Positions 57,715-64,000 of a stretch of DNA of 64,000 nt are shown piece by piece. A program made the position numbers and the translations under genes. Each line of letters opens with the position of its first letter. The first letter of the stretch is position 1. Below the pieces are notes generated by a model. That model saw only the letters and a list, made by a program, of their open reading frames with translations. It had not been told where the DNA came from and did not search any database. The stretch covers positions 372,001-436,000 of the forward strand of contig JANBVO010000006.1 in assembly GCA_030052745.1 (NCBI GenBank). Reading direction: 5' to 3'. The DNA is from Pleurostoma richardsiae. Taxonomy: Eukaryota; Ascomycota; Sordariomycetes; Calosphaeriales; Pleurostomataceae.

Positions 57715-60700
57715 TGGACATCTATATATGCGTACCCACGGGGTGTAACTTGCATGGGGGGGTTTGGTTTGGAAAAGTACAAACGGGTCGTGTAGTAATC
57801 TTATCACCTGGAACTCCTGGATCATTGAAGTTGCCTGCCCTATCATCTCTCACTGAGGCCCCAACTTCGTGACGGATTCGGATGATTGTCCTGGCGTGTG
57901 GGTACGTTCCAGAAGCCCTAAAGAAGCGAGTTGGCCTATGACTTCGCTCGCGGCGACTATCCTGTATAACAATGTCAAGTTATCTGGAGAAGACCACTTC
58001 GCCAGCAGCAGACCCGCGCTTGAGGCTTCCAAGAAGCGGCTCTTGAGACTAGCACTCGACGTACATAATGTCTACATATAGGTACCCTGGCGTTAGGATC
58101 AATTTTTATGCGGCGGGGACGATGTCTTCCAAAGGAACACAGCTAGTTACAGCTGTCTGCACCCTTAAGTTCAGTGGGCACCGCCCTTCGATGCACATCT
58201 CACGGCCTTTCGGTCTCTTTGACACCTCCGCAAGACAGAACGCGACCCTGACGCGAACGCGCGATCGACCCGTGAAGGGGGCAATGGCCACCTAGACCTC
58301 GGTAAGCAGGTTCCTCCCTCATGATTGGCCTGGAGGCCCTTCCTGGTCCATCGCGTAAAGTACCCGCGGCTGCAGCTTGTGGCTGCAACGCGGCTTGACA
58401 GTCAGACAAAGGTGCTCGGTGATGCGCCCTCCCATTGGCTGGTGCAAATTGTGTTGGTGCATTGCGTATCCGGACCCCTGCAAGGGGGGGCCTGCGCTCT
58501 CTGCCTGAGGCCGCCAAATGCACTGATAAGGGCTGCCCAGCTGTTTGACGCTTGCGCAACTCCTGCTTTACGGTCGCAATCCGCATTCCCTTACTTCTCG
58601 TTCTGGCTCTCATACCTCTTGTAAAATTATTTTTGACAACTCTTTTGAAGCACTGTCCGTACACTGAGTAGTCTCTACGAAGTTGACTGTCGGCTACTGA
58701 TTTTGCGCGACTCGAGACACAAGATGAAAAAGGACGAGGTCAGGATAGTGACAGGTTAGTATGAGTCATAGCAGGTTGATGGCTGGCGAGGCTGGTGGCA
58801 GGACGGGGAGCATGCCAAAAACAGGGATGTGATACTGCGGCCGGAAATGTCAGGCTCTAAGAGTGGTACCAGTACTTGACGGGCTTGGCCCACCCCCTGA
58901 CGCCAAAATCAAATGCCAGAGCTCCTGGAAAGGGGCGCCTGGAATTTCCATGCAGATGGCCACTAGGCACCCACATCACACAAGGGGGAGGGAGGGAAGG
59001 AGGAAAGAAGGGCTCGCCACGGTTGAGACGTGCAAGTCGCACAACGTGTCTTCATCATGCTGCACTTCTCCCAAAGGGCTCACCAGACTTGGCAAGACCA
59101 GGAACACTTCAGGTGATGAGAGAGGAAGCAGAGAATAAGAACACGGATGACGGGACCCAAGAAGTGATAGCGAGGAACGTTTATGGAGGTTTTGAGGGAA
59201 TGTTGTCCAGGCCGGAGACGGAGGAAGAAGAAAGGTAAAGCAGAACTCTGGAGGCTCCCGAGATCGAGATATGCCAAATTATCTTGCAGCCTGAGGCATT
59301 ACAGGCGCATTTCTGATTGCCAAGGAGCTTGTCTCCGGAGGCTCGCAGGGTTGCCGGGCCAGCAGCACGCCAGTGCCATGGTCCTCTCATGACACCAAAA
59401 AGCGTATAGTGGAAATTAGAGCATGGCGTTCCAGCGGGGGTATTCGCTGTTTCTGCTATCCGAGTGCTAGCTATCATTCAGGGGAGCTTGCAGCGAAGAG
59501 ATCCTCCAAAACGTGTTTGCTCTTGTGACGCCTTGGCAGTCAAGCCGGCCACTTCACAGCGGGAGAGGTTGATGTTCAATCACCCACCATAGCAGCTGGT
59601 GGTCTTCAAGCACGCGTATCATGGCCGATTCTTCGAAATCCATTGCCTGAGTGATGCATCACAACGGCTGACCACATAACGGCCGCCTGCCTGCGCATAA
59701 GAGAGAGGGCATGCTTCCCTCCAGTGCATCTCTTGCCAAGGCGAAACCATGAATGCTGAGTGCATACGGAGCGGTCGGCAAAAGGGGAGAAAAAGAGCAT
59801 CAAGGAGGAATCAAAATAGGGAGAGCTGCATAATAGAAGCGAGAGTGTTTCAGGCCTCGTAAAGATGGGTGGCAAGCAGTGGGTAAGATTACGAATCCGG
59901 TAAGAAGCGATTGGAGTGAGTTCAAGGAATGCCGCCATCTGAGTGGCTGCTCAAGCTGTGTGAGGCAAGGATAAGGAGGGCATCAGATGGCAAAGTACCG
60001 GTACCTCGAGGCGGATTGCTTGGAAGCGGCATAGACTGCGACTGTCGATTGGTTCCCAAATGGGAAAGGTCGTCGCACAAGAAGCCGGCAAGTAGATAAA
60101 ATCATGCAGGATACCGCATTTGATTGGCAAGAAGTGGTCTTAGCGCATGCGCTAAGCAAGACTAGAGTGGGATTGAAATGCGGCACAGAGGCCGCCACAA
60201 AGGGAACTTGACTGCCTCAGGCGCAAGGAAAGGCAGCCACGGCAAAATTTATAAAAAGGCGACCCTCCCCCAACTCGCTTGTTTCGAAATTCTTGCGCGG
60301 AAGTCCCGATCGGCCCTACGTATTCGTTACATCAATACGTCGGCCACTTTTTTTTTTCTCACTCCCACTCCATCCTCCACCAACCACACACGTCTTCAAA
60401 CTCCACCTGACCAACTTTCCAACATCGTCGCCGTCTTGCAACAGCCTCGATCTCTCATTTTCGCCGCGTTTGTGTGTGCGCATCTTCATCTTCGCCTGAC
60501 AAAGGAACCTCGAGCCATCGTGTCCTTGACTGGATCTGTCCTCTTGTCACCGCCAGTTACCCCACTAATCGAGAAAGAACCATCGACGACTAGTCAGGAT
60601 ACTGCACTGGACGTCTGCCCGTGTATATCGATCTTCGATTAGAGAGCCAAGAAGAGACTATCATTTACGTTTGCCACTTTAATCCTGCAAGAAGGGTTCG

Positions 60701-61218
60701 AGTCGGGTATCGTCAACTCGAAACTGCAGTCACCGACTCTTCGTCGCCGTCGATTTTACTCGAGAGCCTCAGCCTCTGACAAGTGCTGCCTCTAATCTGA
60801 GCGCGCAAGTCCGACGACGAATTTCAGCGATTCGCAGTCACGTCGAGAAGCGAAATAAAACACCGACTCGACCTTCAAGTGTGCGGTTCGCGATCGAAAC
60901 ATCCGAACCAAAGAACATCTGTGTGCTGTGAGCATTCACTGTAGGGGAGGCATTCATTTGTTCATCTCCCGCAATCGGTACGACTACCCCGCTACCTCGC
61001 ACGCCGCCTCCCACGCTCGTAGTGAATTGCGTCGCCCGCCCTCTCCCACACTTGACCTTCAACTCCCGCTCTCCTTCCACTCCGAGCCTCCGCAACCCTC
61101 AGCGATATCTTTCTACAGTGGAGAGCATCATCAGCACAAGTATCTAACATACTTCACCCCAGATTGCTCGACCTGTTCTTCACTCTCAGAACCTGTCAGC
61201 ATCAACTCGCATCCAAAA
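57715..61218. other. Long intergenic region (3.5 kb) with the TBP promoter and leader
   Basis: No gene is supported between ETF-QO and TBP. From about 60250 the sequence looks like a TBP promoter and long leader: a TATA box at 60250-60257, then C/T-rich DNA including a T-run near 60350, continuing to the start codon at 61219. The TBP frame is open upstream to 60928 but contains no ATG. Confidence 0.6.
60250..60257 (+). promoter_or_regulatory. Canonical TATA box upstream of the TBP gene
   Basis: TATAAAAA lies 969 bp before the TBP start codon, followed by AGGCG and a C/T-rich stretch that could hold the transcription start. If used, the leader would be about 900 nt unless it contains an intron. 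Confidence 0.5.
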
Positions 61219-62174
61219 ATGGAGGCTATACAGACCCATCCCACGACTGCGGCGCAAGCCAAGTCCTTCACTGCACCGGGCTCTCTCTCGTTCCCGACCG
61301 CTCAGAGCGAGCTCACCCCTCCTTCTGAGTCCGGAAGCTTCAACGGCGCCCAGCCCGGAGCCAACGGAGGTCCGTCAGGTTCTCAAGCCTCGAACGGCGC
61401 TGGGGTGACTCCCGCGACGCCTGCTGCGACTCCGGCCGCGGCTCAGGGAAGCAGCGGTGGTAGTGGTCTTGTACCGACCCTCCAGTATGTATAACCTCGC
61501 ATCTTGACTGTGATGGCTTCCCAAGGCTTATCGCGTAACTCAAGGAACATCGTCGCCACGGTCAACCTGAGTTGCCGCTTGGATCTGAAGACGATCGCCC
61601 TTCATGCGAGAAATGCGGAGTACAACCCTAAGGTATAACCGTCTCCACAGGTGTTCTGTGTGGACTGGTTGACTGACCAGTGTATAGCGTTTCGCTGCCG
61701 TCATCATGCGGGTTCGTGAGCCAAGAACCACAGCGCTCATCTTCGCCAGCGGCAAGATGGTAGTCACCGGTGCAAAGAGCGAGGACGACTCGAGACTGGC
61801 CTCGCGGAAGTACGCCCGCATCATCCAGAAGTTGGGCTTCCATGCTCGCTTCACCGACTTCAAGATTCAGAACATCGTCGGCTCTTGCGACATCAAGTTC
61901 CCCATTCGTCTCGAGGGTCTGGCTTCTCGTCACCACAACTTCAGCTCCTACGAGCCAGAGTTGTTCCCCGGTCTTATCTACCGCATGGTGAAGCCGAGAA
62001 TCGTTCTTCTGATCTTTGTCAGTGGCAAGATCGTCCTCACCGGTGCGAAAGTGCGCGAGGAGATCTACCAGGCCTTCGAGATGATCTACCCTGTGCTTCA
62101 AGGTATGTATTAGGTCACAAAGGCACGAGAAGTCAACTGCGGCTAACGTCTTGTCAGATTTCCGCAAGGTCTAG
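61219..62174 (+). CDS. spt15: TATA-binding protein (TBP)
   Basis: Four exons, 61219-61484, 61545-61632, 61688-62102 and 62158-62174 (introns 60, 55 and 55 bp), give 261 residues. The N-terminal 88 residues are Ser/Pro/Ala/Gly-rich and variable, as in other fungi. The conserved saddle follows: [56 protein letters not shown], and the second repeat [48 protein letters not shown]. The last exon is 17 bp and codes only the final residues DFRKV. TBP nucleates transcription by all three nuclear RNA polymerases. No doubt about identity. Confidence 0.99.
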
Positions 62175-62950
62175 ATTCCCTCTGCGTCCTCTTAGGCCAT
62201 TCAACATCTTCATCCGCCTGTACAACTACATGCTCATTTCACGACACCACGACACTTCGACTTGTCATGACCTTTGACAGTCGTAGGGAAACCTTGTATC
62301 ATTCTGTTTTTACCAGCATTGCATTGGCGTTGATGAAACGGAAGGTCTCTTCATCGGAACGGGGGGTTTTGGCCGGCTTTAGGGAGAGAATCTCCTGGGA
62401 TCCTTTTAACATTCCCCCCAAGAACATAGATTGCACATCGCACCCCTCGACGGCATGTGCGCGGCGGCAGGTGCGCAGGTCGAGATTGCCGTCTTAATCC
62501 TGGCGGACCTGAAATATGGCCGCACGAAGGCGGAAGGTTGATGAAAAGACAACCGGAGATATTCCGGAGAGACTGCGACTGTCTTTAGTCCGGAGCGACC
62601 TGAAGAGCCCTCCTGACTTTGGCAGACCCTCGCAGTGGAGAGGTCGATTGCGTTGCGTTGTCAAATACAACTGGAAGCCATTTGGGGCTTGGAAGTCATG
62701 GTATTTTTCAGACCATCTACGGCATACGGTTTAACTCTATCGGACGCTTTGTCCTTTAGCTGGAGTCTCGCTGCTGGCACCTTCACGCACCCCCATGCGT
62801 CGCCTTCCGCTTGGTCTTCCGGCGTTGCGTTAGCCGTTGCTTTCCGAGGCGATGAATACCATCCGTTCTACCCAACATTTCATGCGTTCAGCGTCCGTGA
62901 CTCTGTGACCAGTGCCATCTTGTCCTCTTGTACCTGTGTTGTGTGTTGGC
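62175..62950. other. Convergent 3' intergenic region (0.8 kb)
   Basis: Lies between the ends of TBP (+) and the flavoenzyme gene (-). No gene seen; open frames at 62635-63024 are not supported. Confidence 0.55.
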
Positions 62951-64000
62951 TCATGCTGCGCCCTTGGCCAACTCCTCCTGTAGTATCAACCCCGGCTCAC
63001 CTCCCCTGCTCCCGTCCTCAGTGACGACCGCGTCCCACCCCTGGAAGGCGTCGCCCCTGGTCTCCCGCCAGGACCACTTGGTCCTGAACTCGGGCGGGCA
63101 CTGGCCCTCGACGCAGTCGGCGATCTTCTCCCCCAGCACGGGCAGGAACTTGAACCCGTGCCCGCTGCCGCCCGTCGCGACGAACAGGCCCCGCCAGTGT
63201 GGGTGGTAGTCGATGAGGAAGTCGCCGCTCGGCGTGTCCGTGTACCAGCACAGGCGCGTGCGCGAGAAGGGCCGCTCCGGTATGCCCGGCAGGGGCACCA
63301 TCTCGCGCAGCGCGGAGCGCAGGGCGGCGGCGCCCGAGACGGGGATGGAGAGCGCCGGGTCGTCGAGGTGGGTGAGGGGCAGGGAGACGGTGGCCGTCGT
63401 GGCTGCGTCGGGGGGCCGCAGGGGCGCCGTGACTGTCGTGGTCGGGTTGACGTAGCCGTAGGCGTGCCGGGCGACCTTGAGGACGTTGTTGGAGGGCGTG
63501 ATCACGAAGAGGCCGCTCGTCATGTTCAACAGGGTTGGCATCTTCGCGAGCTGCGCTTGCTCGGCGTCGGTTATGTCCATGTAGGCGAGGATCTGGCCAG
63601 TTGCGGTCGCCTGGCCGGAGAGGTCGACCAGTGCGCCGGTCCAGGCGCCTGTGGCGACAATGACGAGCTCGGCGGAGAGCGTCTGACCGGTGGATACGGT
63701 GACGCCCGTCACGGCGTTGCCGGCTGTGTTGAGCGAGGTGACCGTCCCGTTTACGAACTGGACACGTCCTGTCTCCTTGACGCGGTCGTAAAGCCAAGCC
63801 ATGCTCTTCTCCGCATCGGCCCAGCCACTGGAGCGGTTGATGTAGCCCCAGGACCCAGACGTGCCCCCGGTGCCAACTGCACCGCGGATGGCCTCGACAC
63901 CGGATAGCTCGCTGATGCTGTCGGCCAGCTGGGGGTCCTTGGCAGCAATGTCCTTGACGTTCTCCCAGCTGGCGCGGACATAGTCCATGCCACTCTTCTT
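62951..64000 (-). CDS. Amadoriase/sarcosine-oxidase-like FAD enzyme, C-terminal part
   Basis: Partial gene: the frame is open to the window edge, and the N-terminal GxGxxG FAD motif must lie beyond 64000. Visible blocks are GTSGSWGYINRSSGWADAEKS-type substrate-domain sequence, LSAELVIVATGAWTGALVD, ARHAYGYVNPTTT, LCWYTDTPSGDFLIDYHP and FVATGGSGHGFKFLPVLGEK, the last covering the region that holds covalent FAD-enzyme contacts and the C-terminal FAD-binding helix. These match fructosyl amino-acid oxidase, L-saccharopine oxidase and sarcosine oxidase relatives. They oxidise secondary amines and release hydrogen peroxide. The C terminus (EELAKGAA) lacks the usual peroxisomal SKL-type signal. TGA stop at 62951-62953. 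Substrate undetermined. Confidence 0.88.
   Translation of the reverse strand, partial: KKSGMDYVRASWENVKDIAAKDPQLADSISELSGVEAIRGAVGTGGTSGSWGYINRSSGWADAEKSMAWLYDRVKETGRVQFVNGTVTSLNTAGNAVTGVTVSTGQTLSAELVIVATGAWTGALVDLSGQATATGQILAYMDITDAEQAQLAKMPTLLNMTSGLFVITPSNNVLKVARHAYGYVNPTTTVTAPLRPPDAATTATVSLPLTHLDDPALSIPVSGAAALRSALREMVPLPGIPERPFSRTRLCWYTDTPSGDFLIDYHPHWRGLFVATGGSGHGFKFLPVLGEKIADCVEGQCPPEFRTKWSWRETRGDAFQGWDAVVTEDGSRGGEPGLILQEELAKGAA

Noticed and set aside
60684-60700. GGTTCGAGTC resembling a tRNA B box
   Set aside because: No A box or acceptor stem can be fitted around it; it lies in the TBP leader. A similar sequence at 37006 also fails.
60928-61218. N-terminal extension of TBP
   Set aside because: The frame is open for 97 codons upstream but has no ATG, and TBP N termini in fungi normally start near this ATG.

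Overview
The window is nuclear DNA from a filamentous ascomycete (Pezizomycotina, most likely a Sordariomycete). The evidence is compact genes with many short GT-AG introns (about 50-130 bp), a GC-rich coding bias, proteins characteristic of filamentous fungi (Zn2Cys6 regulator, GH92 mannosidase, DUF7918 protein, GDS1 winged-helix protein, amadoriase-type oxidase), and long pyrimidine-rich leaders. I found no tRNA or rRNA gene, no CRISPR and no recognisable transposon or viral element. Nineteen kilobases or so of coding sequence sit in 17 supported genes; the rest is intergenic DNA and leaders.

Layout, left to right. 0-9 kb: a CWC16/CCDC130 splicing factor (-), a secreted-type GH92 alpha-mannosidase (+), a class III (SIRT5-like) sirtuin (-) and a beta-lactamase-fold serine hydrolase (-). 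9.8-18.1 kb: three genes on the minus strand, a DUF7918 protein, seipin (lipid-droplet biogenesis) and an F-BAR/SH3 cytokinesis scaffold. 19.7-26.5 kb: NOT1, the scaffold of the CCR4-NOT deadenylase. 29.7-36.6 kb: a GDS1 winged-helix protein (+), an OMS1-like mitochondrial methyltransferase (-, interrupted by a 23-N assembly gap) and an IMPACT-domain protein (+) that shares a short divergent promoter with it. 36.6-40.5 kb: nearly 4 kb without a gene. 40.5-45.2 kb: a Zn2Cys6 regulator (+) converging on a GPI-type carboxylesterase (-). 46.9-51.2 kb: a 1,337-residue SERAC1-like alpha/beta hydrolase fused to a CorA-like membrane module. 52-53.1 kb: a secreted Ala/Gly/Asn-rich low-complexity protein. 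55.7-57.7 kb: ETF-ubiquinone oxidoreductase. 61.2-62.2 kb: TATA-binding protein. 62.95 kb to the edge: a partial amadoriase/sarcosine-oxidase-like flavoenzyme.

Most genes are unrelated housekeeping genes and do not form an operon-like or biosynthetic cluster. Possible functional links are local only: the Zn2Cys6 regulator next to the carboxylesterase, and the divergent methyltransferase/IMPACT pair. The most unusual items are the hydrolase-CorA fusion (with a 16-codon upstream ORF whose stop overlaps its start codon), the low-complexity secreted protein, a recurrent TACGGAGTA motif found only between genes, an inverted pair of CCGAA-type palindromes at about 38 kb, and several in-frame introns without stop codons. 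All exon structures were derived by eye from splice signals, reading-frame closure and remembered family sequences.
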